Shown here: positions 1 to 8,332 of the stretch, in pieces
Position numbering within the stretch: the first letter of the stretch is position 1
Layout of the letters: the number at the start of each line of letters is the position of its first letter
Assembly (NCBI GenBank): GCA_024687845.1
Contig: JAILEL010000212.1
Span: 1-33,403 of the forward strand
Direction: 5' to 3'
Length of the DNA stretch: 33,403 nucleotides
Source: Eubacterium sp.
GTDB lineage: Bacteria > Bacillota_A > Clostridia > Lachnospirales > Lachnospiraceae
Program-made: the position numbers and the translations under genes
Notes under the pieces: model-generated
Database searches by the model: none
What the model was told of the DNA's origin: nothing
What the model saw: only the letters and a program-made list of their open reading frames with translations

Positions 1-1
1 G

Positions 2-2338
2 GAGCTTGCAGGAGCAACAATCGTACTGAAGGATAATGCAGGAAAAGAAGTAGAAAGCTGGACATCAGGAACAAGTGCACATGAGGTAACAATACCAGCA
101 GGAACATATACACTTGAAGAAACTGTAGCACCAGAAGGATATGACAAGATTGAATCAGCAATCACATTTACAGTAGACAAGAACGGAAACGTAACACTGA
201 GTAGTGCAACAACAACCGGAGATGTTGAAGTAAAGGCTGATGGAACAATAGTACTTAAGGACTCAAAGACTCCAGAAACAACAGGAAGCCTCAAGATAAC
301 AAAGAGTGTAGATGGTGAAGACCTCACAGAGGAAGAATTTAGATCAGCACTTACATTCCAAGTATCGACAACTGATAAAACTGGAAATACCAAGTATGTA
401 GCTGCGGATGGAACACTTCAAGATCAAGAAACATCGTTCACAATGGAAACAGCAGGATTCACTAAGAACGATAAAACAGGTCTGTATGAGAAGACATTTA
501 GTAATCTGCCACTTGGAACTTACAGTGTAGTAGAGATAAATACAGCAGTAACCGGATACGTTTTAAGTGGTGATGCATCAACAACAAGTGGAACAGCTAC
601 AATAACATCAGATGCAAAGGATCAGACAGTAGAACTTACAGATGTTTATACTATAGATACACCTGCTCCAAATCCAATATATGGAAATCTTGTAATTACG
701 AAGACTGTATCAGGACCTATTACAGCAGCTGAGTTTGATGGTTTACTTACATTTGTAATCAATAAGGATGATGCTACAGATAGTTATAAATATGTAGTTG
801 CTACAGACGGATCTCTTGGTGAGTCAGGATATGAGTTCAAACTTGCTAACGACTTTACTAAGGGGGACGAAACTATTGCAACTGAAGAAGGTGGAAGCAA
901 TTCATTTACTTATACATTAACGATTTATAATGTACCTGAAGGACAGTATAGCGTGACAGAAAGTAATGCTGATATTACTGGATACACAGTTACAAAGTCT
1001 ATCGGTGATGCAGTTAAGATTGATACAGATGCAGAGACTGAAACGATTAATATAACAGATACATATGCAGTTCAGCCAGAACCAGTTGAGACAGCTACAG
1101 TTACAGTTAGCAAGCAGGATATAACTAATTATGAAGAAATTCCTGGAGCTTCAATTGAGCTTTATAAAGCAGATGGTACATTTGTTGAAAAATGGGTATC
1201 AACTACAACTCCTCATACAGTTGATCTTGAAGCAGGAGATTATTATCTGGTAGAAACAGTTGAACCTGATGATTACCAGAAGATAGATACAAACGTTTCA
1301 TTTACAGTATCAATTTCTGAAGGAGCTGCTACAGTAACTACAAATGATTCAAACATCAGGGTTAATGATCAGGATGTAAGTCACATAGCACTTCTTAATA
1401 CACCAATAACTGGTGGACTTAAGGTAGTAGTTGTTGAAGAAGGAACAGGAAGACGTGTTCAAAATGCAACAGTTGAAATTGAAGCTCCTAAGGGCAAGAA
1501 ATTCCCTACAGGAGAGACAAAGATAACTGCTACAACTGATGAAAATGGTGAGGTTACTTCTTATATAGATTCAACTGGAGCAACAGTACCAATTACTTCA
1601 AATATTAGACCTGGAGAATATAAGGTTACAGTTGTAGATGTACCTGAAGGTTATACAGTAACTACTGGAAAGACTGAGGTTGTTACAGTACCAGCAGGAG
1701 ATGTTGCAGAACATATTGCTGAAATCAAGACTAAGACAACCGAAGCAACAACCGAAGCAACAACTGAGGCACCTACAACCGAGGAGCCAACAACAGAAGC
1801 ACCTACAACCGAGGAACCTACAACCGAGGAACCTACAACAGATGAACCAGATACAGAAGAGCCAACAACGGAAGAACCAGATGAAGAAGAAAATGGAACA
1901 CTTGTTGTAACAGTACTTGATGAACAGACAAGAAAACCTGTACCAAATGCAACAGTAGTTATTGTTAATCCAGATGGAACATCAGGAACATACACCACAG
2001 ATAAGGATGGAAAGGTTGTTCTTAAGGATGTACCAGAAGGAGATTATAAGATTACAGTTACTAAGGTACCAGATGGTTACACAGTAACAACAGGAAAGAC
2101 CGAAATAGCAACAGTTGTACCTGGAAAGAAGACAGAGCATATAGCACTGCTTACTACAACAGTTACAACAGAGCAGCCACCAGAAAAGACTACTACGACA
2201 ACACCTCCAAATACACCTGGAAAGTCAACTTCAGTAAGAACTGGTGATTCAGCTAAGGTAGTTCCTATAATAATTACAATGATCATCTCACTTGCAGTTA
2301 TTATCTTTATCATAATTCGTAAGAAGAAGATGAATTAA
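2..2338 (+). CDS. Sortase-anchored SpaA/Cna-B-type surface adhesin, 3' part (5' end outside window)
   Basis: The frame is open from base 2, so the gene starts upstream of the window; the first internal ATG (443) is not a real start. The visible part is a chain of beta-sandwich domains of the Cna-B/SpaA and pilin-isopeptide kind. They show recurring GxYxLxE/GxYxVxE strands (GTYTLEETVAPEGY near the start, GDYYLVETVEPDDY later) and start in phrases such as GSLKITKSV and GNLVITKTV. Two related domains near the C-terminus share GYTVTTGKTE and flank a linker of about 50 residues made of TTEAP/TTEEP units (bases 1735-1890). The end is a cell-wall sorting signal: SVRTGD, a hydrophobic helix, then RKKKMN. 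SVRTG stands where LPXTG is usual. Family knowledge suggests a wall-linked adhesin or pilus-like fibre with intramolecular isopeptide bonds; ligand unknown. A strong terminator follows. Confidence 0.88.
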   Translation, partial: ELAGATIVLKDNAGKEVESWTSGTSAHEVTIPAGTYTLEETVAPEGYDKIESAITFTVDKNGNVTLSSATTTGDVEVKADGTIVLKDSKTPETTGSLKITKSVDGEDLTEEEFRSALTFQVSTTDKTGNTKYVAADGTLQDQETSFTMETAGFTKNDKTGLYEKTFSNLPLGTYSVVEINTAVTGYVLSGDASTTSGTATITSDAKDQTVELTDVYTIDTPAPNPIYGNLVITKTVSGPITAAEFDGLLTFVINKDDATDSYKYVVATDGSLGESGYEFKLANDFTKGDETIATEEGGSNSFTYTLTIYNVPEGQYSVTESNADITGYTVTKSIGDAVKIDTDAETETINITDTYAVQPEPVETATVTVSKQDITNYEEIPGASIELYKADGTFVEKWVSTTTPHTVDLEAGDYYLVETVEPDDYQKIDTNVSFTVSISEGAATVTTNDSNIRVNDQDVSHIALLNTPITGGLKVVVVEEGTGRRVQNATVEIEAPKGKKFPTGETKITATTDENGEVTSYIDSTGATVPITSNIRPGEYKVTVVDVPEGYTVTTGKTEVVTVPAGDVAEHIAEIKTKTTEATTEATTEAPTTEEPTTEAPTTEEPTTEEPTTDEPDTEEPTTEEPDEEENGTLVVTVLDEQTRKPVPNATVVIVNPDGTSGTYTTDKDGKVVLKDVPEGDYKITVTKVPDGYTVTTGKTEIATVVPGKKTEHIALLTTTVTTEQPPEKTTTTTPPNTPGKSTSVRTGDSAKVVPIIITMIISLAVIIFIIIRKKKMN

Positions 2339-2376
2339 TCAGAGTAATTAATTAAATAATTAGGCTTTAAGCTATA

Positions 2377-2414
2377 AAAAAGCTGTCACACTTATAATGG
2401 TGTGGCAGCTTTTT
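2377..2414. terminator. Bidirectional terminator between adhesin and pdxR-like gene
   Basis: A 15-bp stem (2377-2391 with 2400-2414, one G-U pair, 8-nt loop) begins with an A-run and ends with a T-run. It can therefore stop the adhesin transcript from the left and the convergent minus-strand regulator gene from the right. Confidence 0.85.
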
Positions 2415-2442
2415 AAATGAAAAATGGATATTAGAGTAATTA

Positions 2443-3936
2443 TCAACAGGCTGAAATGGATAATCGGTGGATAGCTTCTTCGATACGTTCGACAGGGATA
2501 GACGAATAATTGATCATAAAATTGTTTTCAGATACAGCTTGTATTTTTATTCCATTTTCCTCACATGAACTTAAAAACTGTTCTTGATTTTTGGCCATCT
2601 TTAGTTTCAATATGAAATGGAGTCCGGCCTGTTCTTCGTATATTTCTGATATGGAGGAGAGGGGACTTTTTTTGATTGCATTTAATATGAGATCACGTTT
2701 TTTTCTGGATGCAGTTCTCATTCGGTTGATGTGTTTTTCATAATGGCCTTCAGACATGAATCTTGCTAGCGTCAACTGTTCGAATGTTGATACGGCGCAG
2801 GAATAAAAGGAGAGCATCTGATTATATTTTTCCATAAGATGATCGGGTAGAATCATATAACTGATTCTTATAGTTGAAGCTAAGCTCTTGGTAAATGTAT
2901 TCATATAGATCACTTTTTCATTTCTGTCAATGCTGAGAAGGGATGGAATAGGATGTCCCGAATGGCGGAATTCGCTATCGTAATCATCCTCGATTATATA
3001 TCTGCTTTTAACAGCCTTTAAGTTATCTGTTTCTTTTTCAGAATTGTTTTTATTATTTATTGAGTCTTCATTAGCCCACATAAGTAATTCCTGACGTCTG
3101 ATTATAGGCATGGTAATCCCAGTAGGAAAATGGTGAGATGGAGTAACATGAATTATGTCAACCTGCTGTTTTTTGATTTCTGATAATTTTACTCCATATT
3201 CATCAAGAGGAATCTTAACATTTTTAACTTCATTTGCACTTAATGTCAGAGCTAGTTTTTCATATCCGGGATCCTCTGTTGCGTATATTTTATTACGTCC
3301 AAGAAGCTGTATGAGAATATTAAACATTGATTCCGTTCCCGCACAAATTATGATATTATCAGGTGATACATTTATAGCTCGAAATGAGCGAAGATAATCT
3401 GAAATGGCAATTCTAAGTTCAGGTAATCCATTTGATGGGGAATTCTTAAGAAGGTAATCCTGCTCATCACTAAGAACTCTCCTTGTGATTTTGGCCCAGG
3501 TTGAGAAAGGAAAGCTGGAGGATGTGGTTGAATTACTTACGAAGTCGGCGAAGTATTCTTTTGGAACAGAGTAACCATTATATGTTCTGTTGCTATTAAC
3601 TGACTTAAGAATTCCCGATTTTGTACTATGAGATGTGTATATATTTTGAGGAATATACTTTTGAAAATCGTCAAGCGAAATGTCTGGATTTGCCGAGAAA
3701 ACAGGATAAACATAAAAGCCCTTGCGGGGATATGAGTATATAAAACCTTCTGATAGAAGCTGGTTATATGCATTTTCTACAGTGATAACACTAATAGAAA
3801 GCTGTCTTGCAAATGCTCTTTTTGAAGGAAGTGGTTCATTAGGATATAATTTACCGTTTAAAATGTCATCCTTAATGAATTTATATAACTGCTGATAAAA
3901 TGGTACATTGTTGTCCTCGAAAGTATAAGAAAGCAT
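2443..3936 (-). CDS. pdxR: MocR/PdxR-family regulator (GntR helix-turn-helix plus aminotransferase-like domain)
   Basis: The protein has 497 aa, the usual MocR length. Residues about 10-76 form a GntR-type winged helix: the LPSKRAFARQL segment, the recognition helix with VITVENAYNQLLSEG, then a wing at RKGFYV. Residues about 130-495 are a fold-type I aminotransferase-like domain with IIEDDYDSEF (316-323) and the PLP-binding lysine K350 in NTFTKSLAST. Proteins of this family use PLP as effector. The gene is divergent from a pyridoxal/pyridoxamine kinase, so a role in vitamin B6 control is inferred; PdxR regulators usually act on B6 synthesis or salvage genes. A plausible minus-strand promoter is TTGATA (3991-3986), 18-bp spacer, TATATT (3967-3962), with an operator half-site in the spacer. 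The symbol rests on context. Confidence 0.85.
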   Translation of the reverse strand: MLSYTFEDNNVPFYQQLYKFIKDDILNGKLYPNEPLPSKRAFARQLSISVITVENAYNQLLSEGFIYSYPRKGFYVYPVFSANPDISLDDFQKYIPQNIYTSHSTKSGILKSVNSNRTYNGYSVPKEYFADFVSNSTTSSSFPFSTWAKITRRVLSDEQDYLLKNSPSNGLPELRIAISDYLRSFRAINVSPDNIIICAGTESMFNILIQLLGRNKIYATEDPGYEKLALTLSANEVKNVKIPLDEYGVKLSEIKKQQVDIIHVTPSHHFPTGITMPIIRRQELLMWANEDSINNKNNSEKETDNLKAVKSRYIIEDDYDSEFRHSGHPIPSLLSIDRNEKVIYMNTFTKSLASTIRISYMILPDHLMEKYNQMLSFYSCAVSTFEQLTLARFMSEGHYEKHINRMRTASRKKRDLILNAIKKSPLSSISEIYEEQAGLHFILKLKMAKNQEQFLSSCEENGIKIQAVSENNFMINYSSIPVERIEEAIHRLSISAC

Positions 3937-3967
3937 AAAATGTATTACCTCGCCTTTTAAAAATATA

Positions 3968-4017
3968 ATCTGACCTTATCAAATTTATCAAAACTGGGTA
4001 TTTTAATATGGTCAGAT
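3968..4017. promoter_or_regulatory. Candidate PdxR operator (inverted repeat)
   Basis: ATCTGACC (3968-3975) and GGTCAGAT (4010-4017) are perfect inverted copies separated by 34 bp in the divergent intergenic region. The left half lies between the -35 and -10 of the regulator's own predicted promoter, which suits autorepression. Two TATCAA direct repeats lie at 3977-3982 and 3986-3991. MocR operators commonly combine such direct and inverted half-sites. Confidence 0.5.
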
Positions 4018-4067
4018 GTAAGTATAATACGATACATAGTTTTTGATGTCAAACTTGAAATATTAAG

Positions 4068-4091
4068 ACATAAGACTTTTGTCACTTATGT
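4068..4091. promoter_or_regulatory. Second inverted repeat upstream of the kinase gene
   Basis: ACATAAG (4068-4074) and CTTATGT (4085-4091) are perfect inverted copies around a 10-bp centre, immediately upstream of the kinase ribosome binding site. It may be an activator or repressor site or a short leader hairpin; no clear -35/-10 pair is visible here. Confidence 0.35.
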
Positions 4092-4129
4092 AATTATATT
4101 TTCGAGATAAAATGGAGGTTTACATAACA

Positions 4130-4969
4130 ATGAAAAGAATACTTACAATTCAGGATATATCCTGCCTTGGTAAATGCTCAATAACAACTGCGCTTCCTAT
4201 TATTTCAGCTATGGGAGTTGAAACTGTTATTCTTCCAACTGCAGTTCTTTCTACACATACAATGTTTAAGAATTTTACTGTTAAGGATCTTACTGATCAA
4301 TTGATTCCTATAACAGATCACTGGAAGAGCCAGGGAGTTAAATTCGATGCTATCTACACAGGATATCTTGGTTCAGCAGAAGAAATTGAGATAGCTAAGA
4401 GAATATTCGATGAATTCGGAGGAGATGATACACTCATCTTTATCGATCCTGTAATGGCAGATAATGGTAAGCTTTACCCAGCCTTTGATATGGAATATGC
4501 AAAGCTTAATGCTGGCCTTTGCGGCAAGGCTGATATCATTGTTCCAAATGTAACAGAAGCATGTTTCATGACTGATACTGAATATAAAGAAGAATATGAT
4601 GAAGCATATGTTCTTGATCTTCTTGATAAGCTTTCAAAACTCGGCGCTAAAAAGGTTGTTCTTACAGGAATAGGACTTTCAGATGGAAAGACTGGAGTTT
4701 ATGGTCTTGATACAGAGACCGGAGAAAAAATCATTTACCAGAATGACCGGGTAAATGCATCCTATCATGGAACAGGTGATATATTTGCAAGTGTTGCAGT
4801 CGGAGCTATAGTCCGCGGAATCAAACTTGAAGATGCATTTAAGATAGCAGCAGATTACACCGCAGATACAATCGCTGAGACTTTAAAGAACCCAGCAGAG
4901 CCATGGTATGGTGTGGATTTTGAAACCACAATACCAGAGCTTGTAGATACACTTAGAAAGTATTTGTAG
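4130..4969 (+). CDS. pdxY: Pyridoxal/pyridoxamine kinase (PfkB/ribokinase superfamily)
   Basis: The enzyme phosphorylates pyridoxal, pyridoxamine or pyridoxine with ATP in the cytoplasm, giving the 5'-phosphate used to make PLP (B6 salvage). The 279-aa product begins MKRILTIQDISC, has the family-typical GKCSITTALPIISAMG segment and FIDPVMADNGKLY, and ends with the ATP/anion-hole motif YHGTGDIFAS, which contains the catalytic aspartate. The ATG at 4130 is preferred to 4112 because GGAGG (4114-4118) then serves as ribosome binding site and the protein starts where the family does. It lies divergent from a PdxR-type regulator, so PLP-dependent regulation is likely. The substrate preference (pdxK versus pdxY type) cannot be settled from sequence alone. 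Confidence 0.9.
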   Translation: MKRILTIQDISCLGKCSITTALPIISAMGVETVILPTAVLSTHTMFKNFTVKDLTDQLIPITDHWKSQGVKFDAIYTGYLGSAEEIEIAKRIFDEFGGDDTLIFIDPVMADNGKLYPAFDMEYAKLNAGLCGKADIIVPNVTEACFMTDTEYKEEYDEAYVLDLLDKLSKLGAKKVVLTGIGLSDGKTGVYGLDTETGEKIIYQNDRVNASYHGTGDIFASVAVGAIVRGIKLEDAFKIAADYTADTIAETLKNPAEPWYGVDFETTIPELVDTLRKYL

Positions 4970-5012
4970 GATAGATACTACAGCACACCTTTTAAAATCT
5001 ATTAGTGTAAAT

Positions 5013-5064
5013 ATTTAGTAGGTGCTATACATATAATCGATAAAGTACGCATTACCTACTAAAT
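5013..5064. other. Long perfect inverted repeat after the kinase gene
   Basis: ATTTAGTAGGT (5013-5023) and ACCTACTAAAT (5054-5064) are perfect inverted copies around a 30-nt loop that can form a further short stem. No T-run follows, so it is not a canonical terminator. It may be a processing or stability hairpin of the kinase mRNA, or part of a structured RNA. Confidence 0.4.
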
Positions 5065-5095
5065 AGTTACATACTAGTTATATATTTGCCCATGG

Positions 5096-5164
5096 AATGA
5101 GACACCCGGGAACGATGATACCAGATTATTCATCTGGATTGGTCATAGTCCGTGGTGTCTTATT
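5096..5164. ncRNA. Candidate structured RNA or complex terminator
   Basis: Nested helices can form one rod: AATGAGACACC (5096-5106) with GGTGTCTTATT (5154-5164), 11 pairs with one G-U; then CGG with CCG, ATGAT with GTCAT, and the terminal hairpin CCAGAT-TATTC-ATCTGG, with asymmetric internal loops between. I recognise no known riboswitch or ncRNA consensus. It could be an unusual intrinsic terminator (T-rich 3' flank), a regulatory leader, or an independent small RNA. Confidence 0.35.
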
Positions 5165-5220
5165 TATTATCTTATGTTAACCATAGACGTATATTAACAG
5201 TAGTTAGTAAATATTTTAGC

Positions 5221-5248
5221 TTGTAATTAAATCCAGAAAAGTTATAAT
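5221..5248 (+). promoter_or_regulatory. Predicted sigma-A promoter of the serine acetyltransferase gene
   Basis: TTGTAA (5221-5226), a 16-bp spacer and a perfect TATAAT (5243-5248). Transcription would start near 5255, giving a leader of about 110 nt before the ATG at 5367. The leader holds several short inverted repeats: TGACA-TAAG-TGTCA (about 5250-5263), TTCATG-CTTG-CATGAA, TATGTG with CACATA, and CTTATAAT-TG-ATTATAAG. None matches a T-box or S-box consensus that I recognise. Confidence 0.6.
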
Positions 5249-5366
5249 ATGACATAAGTGTCAAAGGTCAAAATGCGTTCATGCTTGCATGAAAAGTATG
5301 TGATCTTTTGCCCAACACATATTCTTATAATTGATTATAAGAAAAGTAGTAAAATGGAGTTATAAA

Positions 5367-6311
5367 ATGGGAAAACTTATATGTGATAATATTTCCGAAA
5401 TAATCGCCGACATTACGGCAGATTATGAAAAAGGAAGACCGATTGATAAACAGGATATATTTGGTCAGCCCGACAGATATGCGGTGAGAGCCATTATTGA
5501 TAAGCTCAACAGAATAGTTTATGCAGGTTATTATGTGGATAGAACATTTCGTATCTATAACATAAATACTACAATAGCAGCAATGACTGAAGATGTGGCT
5601 TACAACCTTAACAGACAGATAGCGCTGGCCTTGCATTTTGATGAAAATCTAAGAGATAAATCGGAGGAAGAAATCCGACTGATAGCTGAGGATTATACTG
5701 TCAGCTTCATGAAGAAGATTCCGGAAATAAGAGAATATCTTGATACCGATATAGAGGCTCTTTATGTTGGAGATCCTGCAGCAGAAAGTAAGGATGCTAT
5801 CATTATTTCTTATCCGGGACTTTTTGCAATTACAGTTCAGCGATATGCTCATGTTTTATATCAACTGGGAGTTCCTATGCTTCCGAGGGTTATGACAGAG
5901 CATGCGCATTCAAAAACTGGAATCGACATCAACCCTGGAGCTACTATAGGTAAGTATTTCTTTATCGACCATGGAACAGGAGTTGTAGTTGGTGAAACTA
6001 CAGTTATTGGTGAAAATGTAAAGATATATCAGGGCGTTACTCTTGGAGCGCTTTCTACAAGAGGCGGCCGTGGTCTTATTGACAAGAAGAGACATCCGAC
6101 CATAGAAGATAATGTAACAATATATTCAGGAGCATCCATACTTGGTGGAGATACTGTTATAGGTGAGGGCTCAGTAATAGGCGGTAACGTATTCCTTACT
6201 AAGTCAGTACCACCAGGAACTAAGGTGCATGTGGCTAATCAGGAGCTTAAGTTCGATGGAAAGCAGATGCGCGAAGTTGAAGAAGCTAATGAGTGGTTCT
6301 ACATCATTTAA
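5367..6311 (+). CDS. cysE: Serine O-acetyltransferase (EpsC/CysE type)
   Basis: The enzyme transfers acetyl from acetyl-CoA to L-serine, making O-acetylserine, the direct precursor of cysteine. The 314-aa protein has a helical N-terminal domain (about 1-170) and a left-handed beta-helix of hexapeptide repeats (about 183-295; GIDINPGATIGKYF, GETTVIGENVKIYQGVTLGA). Asp187 in GID and His202 in IDHGTG have the same 15-residue spacing as the catalytic Asp143/His158 pair of E. coli CysE, so it looks active. The ATG at 5367 is chosen because GGAG stands 7 bases upstream; an in-frame TTG at 5331 would add 12 residues and has no good ribosome binding site. The gene is monocistronic by signals: its own promoter upstream and a strong terminator after the stop. 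No cysK is adjacent. Confidence 0.92.
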   Translation: MGKLICDNISEIIADITADYEKGRPIDKQDIFGQPDRYAVRAIIDKLNRIVYAGYYVDRTFRIYNINTTIAAMTEDVAYNLNRQIALALHFDENLRDKSEEEIRLIAEDYTVSFMKKIPEIREYLDTDIEALYVGDPAAESKDAIIISYPGLFAITVQRYAHVLYQLGVPMLPRVMTEHAHSKTGIDINPGATIGKYFFIDHGTGVVVGETTVIGENVKIYQGVTLGALSTRGGRGLIDKKRHPTIEDNVTIYSGASILGGDTVIGEGSVIGGNVFLTKSVPPGTKVHVANQELKFDGKQMREVEEANEWFYII

Positions 6312-6334
6312 CATGTAAAAAGAAGATTGCATTT

Positions 6335-6373
6335 AAAATGAGTCAAAAGAATAGAAACCTTTTGACTCATTTT
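6335..6373. terminator. Terminator after cysE
   Basis: A perfect 15-bp stem, AAAATGAGTCAAAAG (6335-6349) with CTTTTGACTCATTTT (6359-6373), around a 9-nt loop. The A- and T-rich ends would let it act in either direction. Confidence 0.8.
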
Positions 6374-6395
6374 GGGGATAGATTTAGTTATCCCC
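6374..6395. promoter_or_regulatory. Inverted repeat GGGGATA...TATCCCC
   Basis: GGGGATA (6374-6380) and TATCCCC (6389-6395) form a perfect 7-bp inverted repeat directly behind the cysE terminator and about 50 bp before the next start. Its position suits an operator for the gene at 6443, but no regulator can be named. Confidence 0.35.
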
Positions 6396-6442
6396 TAGAT
6401 ATATTTATATAGAAATGTGAAATAATGTAATAAGAGGATAAC

Positions 6443-7180
6443 ATGGCAGAACAATTATATACAATTCCGGTAAATGATGCATTTGATGCAGACTGTGAAT
6501 GTCCTTTATGTCTTATGGCAAAGGATCTTGAGAAAGCAGCAATTGAATTCACAATGGGACCAAGCTATATGGAGGACGATAATCGTGAGAAGACAGATAA
6601 GCTTGGATTTTGTCCTAAGCATATCAAGATGATGTATGCAAACAAGAATAAGCTTGGTGTAGCATTGATGCTGAATACACATATGAATAAAACAAATAGG
6701 GAGCTTAAAGCTCTTGCAGATAAGGATAATCCATCTGCAAAGGGATTTTTCTCAAGAAAAGCTGACAAGTCACCTGTTGTAAAATATATTGAAGAACTTG
6801 AGTCTAATTGCTTTGTCTGCCAGAGAATTGATCCTGTATTTGACAGGTACATTCATACTATTTTTCATATGTGGAAAAAGGATCCGGATTTTAAGACCAA
6901 GGTAGAAAATTGTAAGGGCTTCTGCACCTATCATTATGGAATTCTTTATGATAAAGGAGCAGAGCAGCTTAATCAGGCACAATATGCAGAATTTCTACAG
7001 GTTTTGAATAAGGCATATTTTGAAAATATGGAAAGAGTTAATTCTGATGTGTCCTGGTTTATTGATAAGCATGATTACAGAAACAAAGAAGCAGATTGGA
7101 AGAATTCCAAAGACTCTATTCAAAGGGCTATTATAAAGACTGAGCATACGATTATAGATGAGGAAGGCAGGTTGACATAA
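6443..7180 (+). CDS. DUF6062-like Cys-rich protein
   Basis: A 245-aa soluble protein with no signal peptide or membrane helix. It carries paired Cys/His motifs typical of the DUF6062 kind: CECPLC near residue 17, CPKH near 55, CFVC near 124 and CTYHY near 155. These could form two metal (probably zinc) sites of the CxxC plus CxxH form. The middle is helical and charged. The function of the family is not known to me. The TAA stop overlaps the ATG of the next gene by one base (TAATG), so it is translationally coupled to the zinc-ribbon membrane protein and probably heads the operon. AGAGGA before the ATG is the ribosome binding site. Confidence 0.75.
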   Translation: MAEQLYTIPVNDAFDADCECPLCLMAKDLEKAAIEFTMGPSYMEDDNREKTDKLGFCPKHIKMMYANKNKLGVALMLNTHMNKTNRELKALADKDNPSAKGFFSRKADKSPVVKYIEELESNCFVCQRIDPVFDRYIHTIFHMWKKDPDFKTKVENCKGFCTYHYGILYDKGAEQLNQAQYAEFLQVLNKAYFENMERVNSDVSWFIDKHDYRNKEADWKNSKDSIQRAIIKTEHTIIDEEGRLT

Positions 7181-8268
7181 TGTTTTGTACAACATGTGGC
7201 AATAAAATAGATGAAGGTTCCCAGTTCTGCCCATGTTGCGGAGCTCCGGTTGACATAATTACAAATGTGGATTCTACCTCTATCCTTACAAGTGGAATAT
7301 TGAATTCGAATCCGGAAATGAATAATGTCGGAATGAGTGGCGCTGGTATGAATGCCTATGGACAGCCGTTACCTGATAATAGTGTAGGCACTGGAACTGC
7401 CACGCTTACAAGTGATATGAATCCATATATGAATCAACAGCCTATAGGGCAGTCAGCTCCTCAGTCAGGTGAATTACCACATCAGCTTCAGAATAATCAG
7501 ATTCAAAGCAAACCGGTTCAGAACCTCCAACCTAAAAAAAGTCTACAGAGGAAGACATCTACTATTTCAAATAAATATCTTCTTATCGGACTCATTACAG
7601 GCGCGGTTCTTGTTATTGCGGTATTTGCCTCTGTTGCTATAGTAATGGTAAGGAATAAGGAAAATATTGAGAGCATAAGTGCTGCGTCAGAAACAGCCAC
7701 AGAAGCTGCTATTCAGGATGTTCAGACTTCAACAGATGAAAAGACAGCAGAAGAACCTGCAGGTGAGGAAGTAAAAAGACTACCTGTTAATTCAAAAACT
7801 ACATTTGTTTTTACCAGTGGTCTTGGTGAATGGAAGACTACACTCAATATAAAAGCCGATGGAAGATTCTATGGACTTTATGAAGAATGGCATAGAAGTG
7901 ATATAGTCGAAGGCAATTCAAAAGGAACATGTTATTATAGTGACTATTCTGGAAAGTTTTCTAAAATGACTAAAATTGATGAATATACATATAAGCTTGA
8001 AATGCCAGAATATAAGACAAAACAGGAAATAGGAACAGAAGAGGCATATGAAGATGCCTGGTATAAGTATATGGAGCCTTATGGAATAAAAGGCGGTGAA
8101 GTATTCTATATATATCTTAAGGATAAGCCGGTTTCTGAGCTTCCAGATGAATTCGTAGAATGGTCTGATGCTACTATAGACGGTGGAATAAAAACACTGG
8201 ATAAATTACCGGTAAATGGAGTCTATAACGCAACTATGATGGAAGGCTTTTATGAAACAACAGAATAG
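7180..8268 (+). CDS. Zinc-ribbon, single-pass membrane protein (paralogue of the next gene)
   Basis: The 362-aa product starts with a zinc ribbon (C3xxC6, C17xxC20). A Gln/Pro/Asn-rich linker follows (about 25-125), then one transmembrane helix (about 134-158), an acidic Thr/Glu/Ala linker, and an outer domain from about 205 to the end. The N-terminus lacks a signal peptide, so the ribbon should be cytoplasmic and the outer domain extracellular. The outer domain resembles the last domain of the neighbouring 595-aa protein: FTSGLGEWKTTL here, FCSGAGAWSTDL there, followed in both by DG-x-F-x-GLY, then KFs/tn-x-x-K-x-DEYTY, EAYEDAWYKY versus EIWENTLYKY, and EPYGI-GG. No function is assigned; an envelope sensor or scaffold is a guess. 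Confidence 0.75.
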   Translation: MFCTTCGNKIDEGSQFCPCCGAPVDIITNVDSTSILTSGILNSNPEMNNVGMSGAGMNAYGQPLPDNSVGTGTATLTSDMNPYMNQQPIGQSAPQSGELPHQLQNNQIQSKPVQNLQPKKSLQRKTSTISNKYLLIGLITGAVLVIAVFASVAIVMVRNKENIESISAASETATEAAIQDVQTSTDEKTAEEPAGEEVKRLPVNSKTTFVFTSGLGEWKTTLNIKADGRFYGLYEEWHRSDIVEGNSKGTCYYSDYSGKFSKMTKIDEYTYKLEMPEYKTKQEIGTEEAYEDAWYKYMEPYGIKGGEVFYIYLKDKPVSELPDEFVEWSDATIDGGIKTLDKLPVNGVYNATMMEGFYETTE

Positions 8269-8332
8269 AATTATCACAAAAATTTAGAGCAAATATTGAA
8301 GTGATTAGAAAATATAAAAGGGATGATAAGTT

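Noticed and set aside
1651..1998. Minus-strand open frame of 115 codons under the adhesin
   Set aside because: It mirrors the Thr/Glu/Pro repeat (GSSVVGSSV pattern), which is what the opposite strand of ACA/GAA-rich repeats gives; no ribosome binding site and no own context.
5255..5366. T-box or S-box control of cysE
   Set aside because: No T-box sequence of the AGGGTGG type, no terminator in the leader and no S-box core; only short palindromes are visible.
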